Shown here one piece after another: positions 1-8,046 of a stretch of DNA of 64,000 nt. Where the stretch lies: positions 1 to 64,000 of the forward strand of contig NZ_AQYJ01000028.1 in assembly GCF_000380565.1 (NCBI RefSeq). The letters run 5' to 3'. Source of the stretch: Microbulbifer variabilis ATCC 700307. GTDB taxonomy: Bacteria > Pseudomonadota > Gammaproteobacteria > Pseudomonadales > Cellvibrionaceae. A program made the position numbers and the translations under genes. Every line of letters starts with the position of its first letter. Position 1 is the first letter of the stretch. Below the pieces are notes generated by a model. It saw only the letters and a program-made list of their open reading frames with translations. It had not been told where the DNA came from and did no database searches.

Positions 1-483
1 TCCGCTGTAAAAAAGGGCCTGACAGGGATAAAAGTGACACAAAAATACCAACGAAAAAGCCGGTGATTTTTTGTGCGCTCGCGCAATGTCACACAACTGT
101 AAGGCTGGCAGCGGATATACCACAGTTATACACAAGTCTATCCAGCCATTCTGTTAATAACGGCCGACCTGTGGAAATCACCCCAGAATCAGTGGTGTTT
201 TTTTACCCATTAAAAGACCCCCTATGGAAACAGAGGCCTGAAAGTGGATATCCCGGAGTTATGCACAGGTCTATCCATGGATTCTGTTGGTAAGATTTTT
301 TATGAAGAATAGTTCTAGAGTTTGTCTTTATTTGATACTGAAGTTAACGCCTATCCTTAAAGGAAGTTGACGCCACTAGAGACTCGTTTGTGTCCTTGTT
401 CAAGATAATCATATTTATAGTTCTTCGAAGCGGATAATTTTGGTTTGCCGAGTTCTGGGCTCGTTAAAGTTTGAGGTCTCTTG
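1..483. other. Gene-free region with two imperfect direct repeats and DnaA-box-like motifs
   Basis: No convincing gene is seen here; a 76-codon open frame crosses the repeats but has no recognisable domain. Two imperfect direct repeats of about 40 bp lie at 121-160 and 254-293, sharing the core GTTAT.CACA.GTCTATCCA and ATTCTGTT. Each contains a 9-mer of the DnaA-box type TTATNCACA (126-134 and 259-267), and a weaker inverted match lies at 170-178. The region may be regulatory or a DnaA-binding cluster, but this is inference. Confidence 0.4.
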
Positions 484-1479
484 ATGAAAATAGTATTCGC
501 TTGTTTGCTGGCTAGTCTGTTTGCAGGGGTTGGAGCCTCTAATGCAAGTACGCTGATTGTAGGCAATAAATATGAAGGTACAGTCAGCTTTATAGACCTA
601 GAGAATGGCCAGGAAATAAAACGGCGGGAAACGGGGGGCGCACCTCATGAAATGATTCTTTCTCCCGATAAGAGCAAGGCAGTAGTGGTTTCCTATCTTG
701 AAGACGGCTATGTAGGTGAGGAATTAAATGTTTTTGATGTGGCAACAGGCAGGCGCATTAGTGTCATCAAGATAAGCCCGCATATGGGTCCCCATGGTAT
801 TGCCTGGTTGGGCGAAAGTAACAATGTGATTGTCACAACAGAAGAAACCAATGATGTTATTAAAGTTGATATTTCATCGGGAAAAGTAATTGGATCTGTT
901 TCAACAGATCAGATAGGCAGCCATTTATTGGCTCTATCACCGGATAGCAAAACCGCTTATGTCACCAGTCGCGGCTCTGATACTTTTAGTGTTATCGATA
1001 CAGAGTCAATGAACCTGAAAACCACTCTTCCTGCCGGTGAGGGACCAGAGGCAGTTTGGGTCAGCCCCGATGGTAAGGAGTTATGGATAGGAAACAATCA
1101 GTCGGAAAATATTTTTATCTACGACACTGGTAGCCTCAAGAGGAAGGAGACCTTGGATGTAGGCTACTTACCTATTCGGATCCGCTTTAATCCGGATGGG
1201 AAGTTAGTCGCTGTGGCTGACCTACAGGGACATAGGATACTGATCTATGATGCTGCGACACGGAAAGAGATCAAGGCAATTGACGTGGGTGCTGTAGGTG
1301 CCCGTGAGCCCGCTTCTCTACTATTTTCTCCAGATGGGAAATTCCTATTTGCGGGATCTCAAAGAGATGGCAAGGTAGTAGAGATAGACACTGAGGATTG
1401 GTCTGTTGGAAGGATATTCAGGGCCGGGCAGGGAGCGGATGGTTTGGAGTGGAGCCCGGTAAAGACCAAGTCGCAATAA
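484..1479 (+). CDS. Exported YVTN-type beta-propeller protein
   Basis: A 331-residue protein with an N-terminal signal peptide (hydrophobic residues 3-18, likely cleavage after the SNAS stretch near residue 22). The rest is a chain of WD40/YVTN-like blades, each with a V-(I/Y)-D strand end: YVTSRGSDTFSVID, LWIGNNQSENIFIYD, VAVADLQGHRILIYD. This resembles the periplasmic YncE/cytochrome-d1-like propeller family, whose members bind partners or metals. No haem ligands or catalytic residues are evident. The ATG at 484 is chosen over the overlapping TTG at 481 because a GAGG lies about 8 bases upstream. It stands alone, transcribed towards the acetyltransferase on the opposite strand. The partner is unknown. 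Confidence 0.8.
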   Translation: MKIVFACLLASLFAGVGASNASTLIVGNKYEGTVSFIDLENGQEIKRRETGGAPHEMILSPDKSKAVVVSYLEDGYVGEELNVFDVATGRRISVIKISPHMGPHGIAWLGESNNVIVTTEETNDVIKVDISSGKVIGSVSTDQIGSHLLALSPDSKTAYVTSRGSDTFSVIDTESMNLKTTLPAGEGPEAVWVSPDGKELWIGNNQSENIFIYDTGSLKRKETLDVGYLPIRIRFNPDGKLVAVADLQGHRILIYDAATRKEIKAIDVGAVGAREPASLLFSPDGKFLFAGSQRDGKVVEIDTEDWSVGRIFRAGQGADGLEWSPVKTKSQ

Positions 1480-1546
1480 GACTAGCGGCGCAAATACTTA
1501 GTTTGTTCTGGGCCTGCTGTCTTAGAGCTCTCCCCTTAAGTGTTGC

Positions 1547-2068
1547 CTAAAGGGCTACAGTATAGATTTTGAGATCTTGGACTTTGCCATCAATAGTATA
1601 ATAGTTGGCAACTGTATCAGTGTGGATCCCGCCAGCCCGCTTAGCTATGGCGATGCTCGCTTTATTTTCAGAGAGGCACTGAATACCCAGCTGCTGAATA
1701 CCCTGACTATTTTTTAGATGCGCACATATTTTTTCTACTACTCTCGTCATAACGCCTCGGCCCTGGCAGTGGGCGGAGAGCCAGTATCCGATTTCGGCGT
1801 ATTGCTTTTGGGGGTTTACCTCTTTAATACCAAAAATGCCTGAAATTTTTCCTTCAACGATAATTTTATACCAGGCAGCTCCGGTATTATTACTGTAAAT
1901 ACGTTGACGAAGATATTCCCTGGTGCTGGATAGATCCTTTATTGACTCTACCCAGTAGAGATATTTCGCCAACAGGGAACGATTTTGTTCAATAAGTAAA
2001 TGGATTTCCTGCGCATCTCCATCTGTGAGGGGTTTGAGGAGAATATTTTTTGTTACAGAGATTTGCAT
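1547..2068 (-). CDS. GNAT acetyltransferase, RimJ/RimL type
   Basis: A 173-residue GNAT-fold acetyltransferase of the family that acetylates N-termini of ribosomal proteins or small amines. The acetyl-CoA loop reads QGRGVMTRVVEKI (the Q/R-x-x-G-x-G/A signature), preceded by the beta-4 strand AEIGYWLS and followed by the C-terminal ENKASIAIAKRAG segment, all typical of the RimL subgroup. The ATG at 2068 is preferred to a TTG three codons upstream. The gene runs away from dtd with about 290 bp between, so it probably has its own promoter. The substrate cannot be read from sequence; rimL itself is not claimed. Confidence 0.85.
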   Translation of the reverse strand: MQISVTKNILLKPLTDGDAQEIHLLIEQNRSLLAKYLYWVESIKDLSSTREYLRQRIYSNNTGAAWYKIIVEGKISGIFGIKEVNPQKQYAEIGYWLSAHCQGRGVMTRVVEKICAHLKNSQGIQQLGIQCLSENKASIAIAKRAGGIHTDTVANYYTIDGKVQDLKIYTVAL

Positions 2069-2160
2069 AGTTACCAACTTTAACTAAATAAGCTGAATTT
2101 ACCTACTTTGATAAGCGGTTAGGTAAATTCACCCAGGCCCTGCTGTCAGGCGCGATGATA

Positions 2161-2180
2161 AAGAGAATACGCATTCTCTT
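2161..2180. other. Perfect 8-bp inverted repeat between dtd and the acetyltransferase
   Basis: AAGAGAAT-ACGC-ATTCTCTT forms a perfect 8-bp stem with a 4-base loop. It lies about 90 bp upstream of the acetyltransferase start and 180 bp past the dtd stop on the same strand. There is no T-run after it in either direction, so it fits an operator or short leader hairpin better than a terminator. Confidence 0.3.
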
Positions 2181-2356
2181 CAAAAGCATACGAAAATTTC
2201 TCCCCAGGTTATGATTTATACCACCGTAATGATAAGAGATTTAATCTTTTCCCTAAATGTGAATTAAAGCAAGTTCCACTACAGCCCTGGAATCAATTAG
2301 GTAATCGATAATTTACAGGCTGGTAATTGCCGGAAACCCAGTGGTGATGCTGCAAA

Positions 2357-2794
2357 TTATATTTCCAGCATAAAAGTAACCGGGCCGTCATTCAGCAGGG
2401 AAACCTGCATATCTGCGGCGAAAACACCGCTGGCTACAGGAGAAAACTGGGACTTTGCGCGTTTGACGAAGTAATCATACAGAGCCTTGGCTTGCTGGGG
2501 GCTGGCGCCTCGGCTGAAGCTGGGACGCAAGCCGCGGTCAGTTTCGGCCACCAGGGTAAATTGACTGACAACCAGTAAACCACCACCGGCCTGCTGGACA
2601 TTCAGGTTCATACGTCCATTTTCATCAGAAAAAACTCGGTAATTCAGTACCTTATTCAGTAATTTGTCCGCGCTCTCATGACCATCTTTTTCCTCTATGC
2701 CCAACAGAAGCAGCAATCCATTGTCGATAGCTCCCACTGACTTTCCAGCCACATTTACACGGGCGTGGCTAACCCGCTGGATCAATCCTTTCAT
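2357..2794 (-). CDS. dtd: D-aminoacyl-tRNA deacylase
   Basis: A 145-residue protein, the normal length for Dtd, which hydrolyses D-amino acids (and glycine on tRNA-Ala) from mischarged tRNA in the cytoplasm. Both family signatures are present: the SQFTL motif at residues 77-81 with the catalytic-pocket Thr, and the NDGPVT motif at 135-140 containing the Gly-Pro dipeptide that rejects L-amino acids. The N-terminus [13 protein letters not shown] is typical. It is divergent from the prolyl oligopeptidase gene, with an 86-bp shared promoter region. Confidence 0.97.
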   Translation of the reverse strand: MKGLIQRVSHARVNVAGKSVGAIDNGLLLLLGIEEKDGHESADKLLNKVLNYRVFSDENGRMNLNVQQAGGGLLVVSQFTLVAETDRGLRPSFSRGASPQQAKALYDYFVKRAKSQFSPVASGVFAADMQVSLLNDGPVTFMLEI

Positions 2795-2880
2795 CTCAGA
2801 ACTCTTTGTCTCTATGGAACCTTGTGAGTAAATGGCCTAGATTAGCGGACTGGCTAACGTAGAGAAACCGAGAATACGGT

Positions 2881-4992
2881 ATGAGGAAACAGTTAATAGC
2901 GCTCCTGGCTGGAGCCTTGACCACAGCGGCTAGTGTGCAGGCGGCAGACAATTACCCAAAGAGTAAAGCCGTCGAACATGTGGATGAATACTTCGGTGTC
3001 GAGGTGGCAGACCCCTATCGTTGGATGGAGGACATGTCCAACAAAGAGGTTAAAGAGTGGGTTAAGGCCCAAAATGAGCATGCTCTGCCGCGTCTGAAGG
3101 ATTTACCTGGTTGGCAGAAGATCAATGACCGCCTTACGGAACTGTGGCGCTATGAGCGATATGGCGTGCCCTATAAGAAAGGTGACAGTTACTATTACGA
3201 CTATAACAACGGTGACTGGGACCAGAATATTTTCTACCGCACCCCAGAGCTTGCCCAGGACGGCAAGCCAATGCTGGACCCGCGCAGCCTGAGCGAGGAT
3301 GGCACTATTGCAGCCAAACGCCTCAAAGTCAGTCCAAAGGGCCGATACCTGGCTTACGGTATCTCTGATGGTGGGACTGACTGGACCGACTATCGTATTC
3401 GCGATCTTGAGACAGGCAAGGACTTGGGGGAGCAGCTGACCGGTATCAAGTTTAGTGATACCAGTTGGGCTCCGGATGAGTCTGGTTTTTACTATAGCCG
3501 CTACCCGTTCAACAAGGATGGCACTGCAGATGATAGCAAGCAGGTAGCAGTCTATTTTCACCGCCTGGGGGATGCTCAGAAGCAAGACCAGTTGATATAC
3601 CAAATTACGGATCATCCCACCCGCAACCCTGGAGCAGCGGTAAGTGACGATGGGAACTACCTGTTATTCGGTATCTTCGATGGCTATGACTCCAACGGCT
3701 TCTACTATCGCGACTTGCGCGATAAAAGTGGCAAGGTCGTCAAGCTGCTGGATGACTGGGATGGTCTGTACCAGTATCTTGGCAATAAGGGGAGCACTTT
3801 CTTTTTTGAGACCAGCGCGGGAGCACCACTGGGGCGTGTGATCGCTATCGACCTGAATAGGCCGCAACGCAAGAACTGGCGTGACCTGGTGCCGGAAACA
3901 AACAGTGCCCTGCAGAGTGCCAGCTATATCGGCGATCGCTTCGTACTTCATTACCTGGAAGACGCCAAGTCGCGGGTATTGGTGACCGATACCAACGGCA
4001 AGAAACAGTACGAGCTGAAGCTACCCGGTGTGGGTTCCGTGAAGGGCTTTTACGGCGAGCCGGATGAAGTGGAGACCTTTTATTCCTTCTCCAATTTTAT
4101 AACCCCGCCGAGCATTTACCACCTGAATGTGCAGACTGGTGAAACCAAGTTGTTCAAGCGGCCGAAATACGCGACAGATTTCTCTGGCTTAACCGTGAGC
4201 CAGCATTTCTATAAAAGCAAAGACGGCACCCGCGTACCTTTATTCCTGGTGCATAAGAAGGGCATGAAACGCGATGGCTCCAACCCTACGCTGCTGTATG
4301 GTTATGGTGGTTTCAACTCCGCTCAGTTGCCACGCTTCTACAATCGCTTTGTGGGCTGGCTGGATATGGGCGGTACCCTGGCACTGGCCAACTTGCGCGG
4401 TGGTAGTGAGTACGGCAATGCCTGGCATCAAGCGGGCACCAAAACCCAAAAGCAAAATGTATTCGATGACTTTATTGCCGCAGCTGAGTGGCTGATTGAG
4501 GAAAAAGTTACCTCTCCAGAGAAACTGGGTATCAGTGGCCGCTCCAACGGTGGACTGCTTGCGGGTGCGACTCTAGTGCAGCGCCCAGACCTGTTTGCTG
4601 CGGCATTACCTGTGGTGGGTGTACTCGATATGCTGCGCTATCATACGGCTTCCGCCAATGCGCGTCAGTGGTCAAGCGACTATGGCTTGAGTGAAAATCG
4701 TGAGGAATTTAAAGCGTTGCACGCTTACTCTCCAGTGCACAATACCCGCAGGGGTACCTGCTATCCAGCCACTTTGATTACCACTGCCGATCGCGATGAT
4801 CGAGTGGTGCCCTGGCATAGCTACAAGTTTGCTGCCGCCCTGCAGAGGGACCAGGGCTGTAATAAACCTGTATGGCTCGCGGTGGAGACCCGGGCGGGGC
4901 ACGGCGCAGGCAAACCGATATGGATGCAGGTGGAAGACTTTGCTAATCAGTGGAGCTTCCTCGCCTACCAGCTCGGTATGAAAATCGAGTAA
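2881..4992 (+). CDS. Prolyl oligopeptidase (family S9A), exported
   Basis: A 703-residue serine peptidase that cleaves short peptides after proline. It has a signal peptide (residues 1-21, ending SVQAA), so it should act in the periplasm. The N-terminal propeller (about 70-420) begins after the family hallmark DPYRWMED. The alpha/beta-hydrolase domain follows, with the nucleophile in GRSNGG (Ser555), the Asp in TADRDDRVVP and the His in AGHGAG (His674). The nucleophile elbow is G-R-S rather than the more usual G-G-S, a small and probably tolerated change. Length and domain order match family members. The start is the first Met and leads directly into the signal peptide. Confidence 0.96.
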   Translation: MRKQLIALLAGALTTAASVQAADNYPKSKAVEHVDEYFGVEVADPYRWMEDMSNKEVKEWVKAQNEHALPRLKDLPGWQKINDRLTELWRYERYGVPYKKGDSYYYDYNNGDWDQNIFYRTPELAQDGKPMLDPRSLSEDGTIAAKRLKVSPKGRYLAYGISDGGTDWTDYRIRDLETGKDLGEQLTGIKFSDTSWAPDESGFYYSRYPFNKDGTADDSKQVAVYFHRLGDAQKQDQLIYQITDHPTRNPGAAVSDDGNYLLFGIFDGYDSNGFYYRDLRDKSGKVVKLLDDWDGLYQYLGNKGSTFFFETSAGAPLGRVIAIDLNRPQRKNWRDLVPETNSALQSASYIGDRFVLHYLEDAKSRVLVTDTNGKKQYELKLPGVGSVKGFYGEPDEVETFYSFSNFITPPSIYHLNVQTGETKLFKRPKYATDFSGLTVSQHFYKSKDGTRVPLFLVHKKGMKRDGSNPTLLYGYGGFNSAQLPRFYNRFVGWLDMGGTLALANLRGGSEYGNAWHQAGTKTQKQNVFDDFIAAAEWLIEEKVTSPEKLGISGRSNGGLLAGATLVQRPDLFAAALPVVGVLDMLRYHTASANARQWSSDYGLSENREEFKALHAYSPVHNTRRGTCYPATLITTADRDDRVVPWHSYKFAAALQRDQGCNKPVWLAVETRAGHGAGKPIWMQVEDFANQWSFLAYQLGMKIE

Positions 4993-5110
4993 TCTTTCCA
5001 ATTAATCCGACATAAACGATACCGAGGCCATTTATTGAGGCTCCCGGTATTAAAGAAAAGTTGGATGAATTTCTGGGGTCGTATCACTGAAGGATTGGGT
5101 GTGCGGCCCG

Positions 5111-5174
5111 CTCTGCCGGAGCAGCGGTACCGCCAGCCGGTTTGCCCTTCCGGAGGGTGGCGGTTTCGGCAGAG
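5111..5174. other. Large nested inverted repeat (structured element) between the peptidase and SDR genes
   Basis: Three nested complementary pairs are present: CTCTGCCG (5111-5118) with CGGCAGAG (5167-5174), CCGCCA (5130-5135) with TGGCGG (5158-5163), and CCGG (5137-5140) with CCGG (5150-5153). Together they form a GC-rich hairpin of 64 bases ending about 46 bases before the SDR start. It has no T-run. It could be a REP-like element, a leader structure or a factor-dependent terminator; no second copy was seen in the window. Confidence 0.5.
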
Positions 5175-5220
5175 AACATCACTGGGTATGAATAACGATA
5201 ACTAATCATCCGGTGGATTT

Positions 5221-6210
5221 ATGAAACATGCGTTTGTAACCGGGGGCAGTGGCTTCCTCGGTGCCAATCTGGTGGAGCAGCTGGTTGACGATGGCTGGCG
5301 GGTGACCGCCATGCACCGGCGAACCTCAAATACGGATATGTTGCGCTCTATGGGGGCGGAATTGGTAGAGGCCTCGTTGGAAGACCTCGACTCTCTTCGC
5401 TCGGCTATCCCGGACAGTGTCGATGCTCTGTTCCATATGGCTGCTAACACCAGTATGTGGCGCGGTGGCAATGTCCAGCAATGGAGAGACAATGTCGAGG
5501 GTTCAGCAAATATTGCTAAAGTGGCTAGGGAAAAAAATGTAGGGCGTATGGTAGTCACCAGCTCTATTTCTGCCTACGGCTACCACAAAGATAAGATCAC
5601 GGAGGAGAGTGCAAAACTGGCCGATGATCCTCGTCATCATTACTTATATACCAAGAAGCGAGAGGAAATTGCCGTACGCAAGGAAATTGATCAGGGGCTT
5701 GATGCGGTATTTCTCAATCCCTGTGCAATTGTGGGTAAATACGATACTTCCAGTTGGGCTCAGACTTTTTTTCTGATAGATAAAAACCAGTTACCGGGAG
5801 TGCCTCCTGGTTGGGGTTCTTTTTGCCATGCTGGCGCTGTAGCGCGGGCACATATTAATGCAGTGGAAAAGGGTCGCTGCGGAGAAAATTATATTCTCGC
5901 TGGTACTGACGCGAGCTTCCTGGAATTTTTCGGAAAAATAGCCGAGTTGTTACACAAGCCTGTGCCCAAGCGTACTACTCCCGCCTTTGTTATTCAGTCT
6001 ATTGCCTGGTTTTCTGATCTCTGGTCGCGAGTGAGCGGCAATGAGCCGGTCATTACCCCGGAAAAGGCTACCCTGGTTACACGCCGGGTTGTAGCCAGCA
6101 GCTCCAAGGCAGAACGCGAACTCGATTATCAATCACAGGTGGCATTGGATACTATGTTATGCGAATGTCGTGATTGGTTAGTACAGCAAAATTTATTGGA
6201 GTCAAAGTGA
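5221..6210 (+). CDS. Extended SDR / NAD-dependent epimerase-dehydratase family protein
   Basis: A 329-residue Rossmann-fold protein of the extended short-chain dehydrogenase/epimerase class. The dinucleotide-binding loop is TGGSGFLGANL (residues 7-17), followed by HMAANTS at the end of beta-4, a serine-rich VTSSISAYG strand, and the active-site pair in YLYTK (Y-x-x-x-K). The C-terminal third is a substrate-binding region. It resembles dihydroflavonol-4-reductase-like or sterol-dehydrogenase-like SDRs; the substrate is unknown. The start is ATG after a GGTGGA. Its TGA stop overlaps the GTG start of a 29-codon reading frame, which suggests translational coupling. Confidence 0.88.
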   Translation: MKHAFVTGGSGFLGANLVEQLVDDGWRVTAMHRRTSNTDMLRSMGAELVEASLEDLDSLRSAIPDSVDALFHMAANTSMWRGGNVQQWRDNVEGSANIAKVAREKNVGRMVVTSSISAYGYHKDKITEESAKLADDPRHHYLYTKKREEIAVRKEIDQGLDAVFLNPCAIVGKYDTSSWAQTFFLIDKNQLPGVPPGWGSFCHAGAVARAHINAVEKGRCGENYILAGTDASFLEFFGKIAELLHKPVPKRTTPAFVIQSIAWFSDLWSRVSGNEPVITPEKATLVTRRVVASSSKAERELDYQSQVALDTMLCECRDWLVQQNLLESK

Positions 6211-6296
6211 ATCGCGGTAATATTATTTTTATTTTGGTCGCCTTATTACTGGTTCTGCAATTAATTCAGTATTACTTTTTCTCGGGCGCCCATTAG
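6207..6296 (+). CDS. Predicted 29-aa single-pass membrane peptide
   Basis: Read directly from the bases. A GTG at 6207 overlaps the stop of the SDR gene (GTGA arrangement) and is preceded by TTGGAG at a good distance. The frame runs 29 codons to TAG at 6294-6296. The product starts MNRGNIIFILVALLLVLQLI and ends YYFFSGAH: a short charged N-terminus, about 20 hydrophobic residues and an aromatic tail, i.e. one transmembrane helix. Such peptides often attach to or regulate a neighbouring enzyme. Translation is not proven; the coupling and composition are the only evidence. Confidence 0.5.
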   Translation: MNRGNIIFILVALLLVLQLIQYYFFSGAH

Positions 6297-6392
6297 CGCC
6301 CCACCTCTGTATCTACCAAACGCCAGTATCCAATGATTTATCTCCCGATTTTTGGTTTTTTTGTATTAATGGCAATTTTTTAGGAGTCGATA

Positions 6393-6986
6393 ATGGAGGA
6401 GAAGCGCTGCGGTTGGTGTCTGTCAACGCCATTGTATCAGCAATACCATGACGAGGAGTGGGGGCGCCCGGTTACAGATGATAAAACCCTGTTCGAATTC
6501 CTATTGTTGGAAGGTGCCCAGGCCGGACTTTCCTGGATTACAGTTTTGAATAAAAGGGAAAATTACCGCCGCTTGTTTGATGATTTCGATGTGGGAAAAA
6601 TCGCGCGCTATACACCCAAAAAAGTGGAAAAGTTACTACTGGATCCGGGCATTATTCGCAACCGCCTGAAAGTGGAGTCCGCAGTAAAAAATGCTCGCGC
6701 CACCCTGGCTTTGCGAGAAAAGGGGCAATCCCTATCGGAGTTCCTGTGGCAATTTACTGATGGCCGCGTCATAGTGAATCGTCCGGCCTCCCTCAAGCAG
6801 GTACCTGCCAGTACGGTAGAATCTGATGCTATGAGCAAAGCGCTAAAAAAAGCCGGTTTCAGTTTCGTAGGCTCTACCATTATGTATGCCCATATGCAGG
6901 CAACAGGAATGGTGAACGATCACCTGCAATCCTGCCCCGCCCACCAACGCTGTGTAAACGAGGCGGAGGGTGCGGGGCTTTTGTAG
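6393..6986 (+). CDS. tag: DNA-3-methyladenine glycosylase I
   Basis: A 197-residue base-excision repair enzyme that removes 3-methyladenine from alkylated DNA. The N-terminus RCGWC and the YHDEEWGRPV segment are Tag hallmarks, including a zinc-binding Cys and His. The second metal pair is in the C-terminal HLQSCPAHQRC region. The central EGAQAGLSWITVLNKRE segment contains the pocket Glu and aromatic residues that hold 3-methyladenine. Length matches the usual 185-200. The ATG follows a clear AGGAG. The mscS-like gene begins 49 bases after the stop, so the two may be co-transcribed. Confidence 0.96.
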   Translation: MEEKRCGWCLSTPLYQQYHDEEWGRPVTDDKTLFEFLLLEGAQAGLSWITVLNKRENYRRLFDDFDVGKIARYTPKKVEKLLLDPGIIRNRLKVESAVKNARATLALREKGQSLSEFLWQFTDGRVIVNRPASLKQVPASTVESDAMSKALKKAGFSFVGSTIMYAHMQATGMVNDHLQSCPAHQRCVNEAEGAGLL

Positions 6987-7035
6987 GGGGATAACAGCAG
7001 GGGGTGAGTGCGCCACGCTCACCAGGAAGGCGCCC

Positions 7036-7902
7036 ATGAATCCGGATAATCTGGTTACAGAATACTGGCCCCTGGCGATCACCGGCCTTCTGCGCCTGGG
7101 GGCCGCTTTATTGGTGATTGCGTTGACTCTGGTTGCGGTGCACTTGGTCCGCCGTGCCATTGAGCGCCTCCCCAGTCGCCTCGATGCCACCCTGGTGCCG
7201 GTGTTGCGAAATATCACCACCTGGGCGATTTATATTGTTGGAGCGCTGGTGGTACTGGATATCTTTGGTATCAACACCACCAGCCTAATCGCCCTGCTCG
7301 GCGCCACTGGGTTGGCAGTGGGATTTGCGCTAAAAGATACCCTTCAGAATATTGCCGCAGGATTTATCCTGTTGGGGCTCCGTCCATTCCGTGTGGGTGA
7401 TGTCATTCAATTCGAGCAGACTCTGGGAACCGTGCGTGAGGTAGGCTTCTTCACTACCGAGCTGGATACCCCAGACGGCCTGCATGTCAGTGTGCCCAAC
7501 AGCGTGATCTGGGGGCGGGTACTTACTAACTTCAGCCATAACAAGACCCGCCGTATTGAGATAGTGGCGAGTATCGCTTATGGGGATGATATAGAGGCGG
7601 GTTTGGAAGTGTTGCGTAAGCTGGTAGAGCAGGAGCCTCGAATTCTCGCTAAACCGGAACCCAGTTATATGGTGCGTGCATTGGCCGATAGTTCTGTGGA
7701 CCTGCAGTTGCGAGCCTGGACTGGAACTGACCAGTACTGGAGTGTTTACTGGGAGCTGATGGAGCGCCTTAAGCCGGCGCTGGAAGAGGCTGGATTAACA
7801 ATTCCCTTTCCCCAGAGAGAGCTGCGAATACTGCGAGAGGATGTGTCCAGGAGCAAGAGTCGTCCCGCGAATTCGCGGGGCGCTAACACGGGACCTGGAT
7901 AA
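7036..7902 (+). CDS. Small mechanosensitive ion channel, MscS family
   Basis: A 288-residue channel that opens under membrane tension to release solutes during osmotic downshock. Three predicted membrane helices are followed by the pore helix, with the Gly/Ala-rich ALLGATGLAVGFALKDTLQNIAAGF stretch split by the usual sequence around residues 85-110. The MscS beta domain signature PFRVGDVI and the VPNSVI motif come next. The C-terminal cytoplasmic vestibule is of ordinary length. The start is placed at ATG 7036, preceded by AGGAAGG, and not at upstream in-frame codons, which lie inside the end of tag. Confidence 0.95.
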   Translation: MNPDNLVTEYWPLAITGLLRLGAALLVIALTLVAVHLVRRAIERLPSRLDATLVPVLRNITTWAIYIVGALVVLDIFGINTTSLIALLGATGLAVGFALKDTLQNIAAGFILLGLRPFRVGDVIQFEQTLGTVREVGFFTTELDTPDGLHVSVPNSVIWGRVLTNFSHNKTRRIEIVASIAYGDDIEAGLEVLRKLVEQEPRILAKPEPSYMVRALADSSVDLQLRAWTGTDQYWSVYWELMERLKPALEEAGLTIPFPQRELRILREDVSRSKSRPANSRGANTGPG

Positions 7903-8046
7903 CGCCTTTTACTGGGGTGAAATAACCTCTTCTCCCACGGCTCAACGCACAGATATGGCGTTTGAAAGAGCCTGAATCGACAGTTCAAAGATTTCGTGTC
8001 AAAGTTAGCGGCGTTTTTTTGTACAACTTTTGACCGAGATAGGAAA

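Noticed and set aside
63..293. 76-codon open frame at the left edge
   Set aside because: It spans both direct repeats, has no recognised domain or convincing ribosome binding site, and its composition fits non-coding DNA.
3103..3615. 170-codon frame antisense to the prolyl oligopeptidase gene
   Set aside because: Shadow of the peptidase coding sequence with no independent motif or ribosome binding site.
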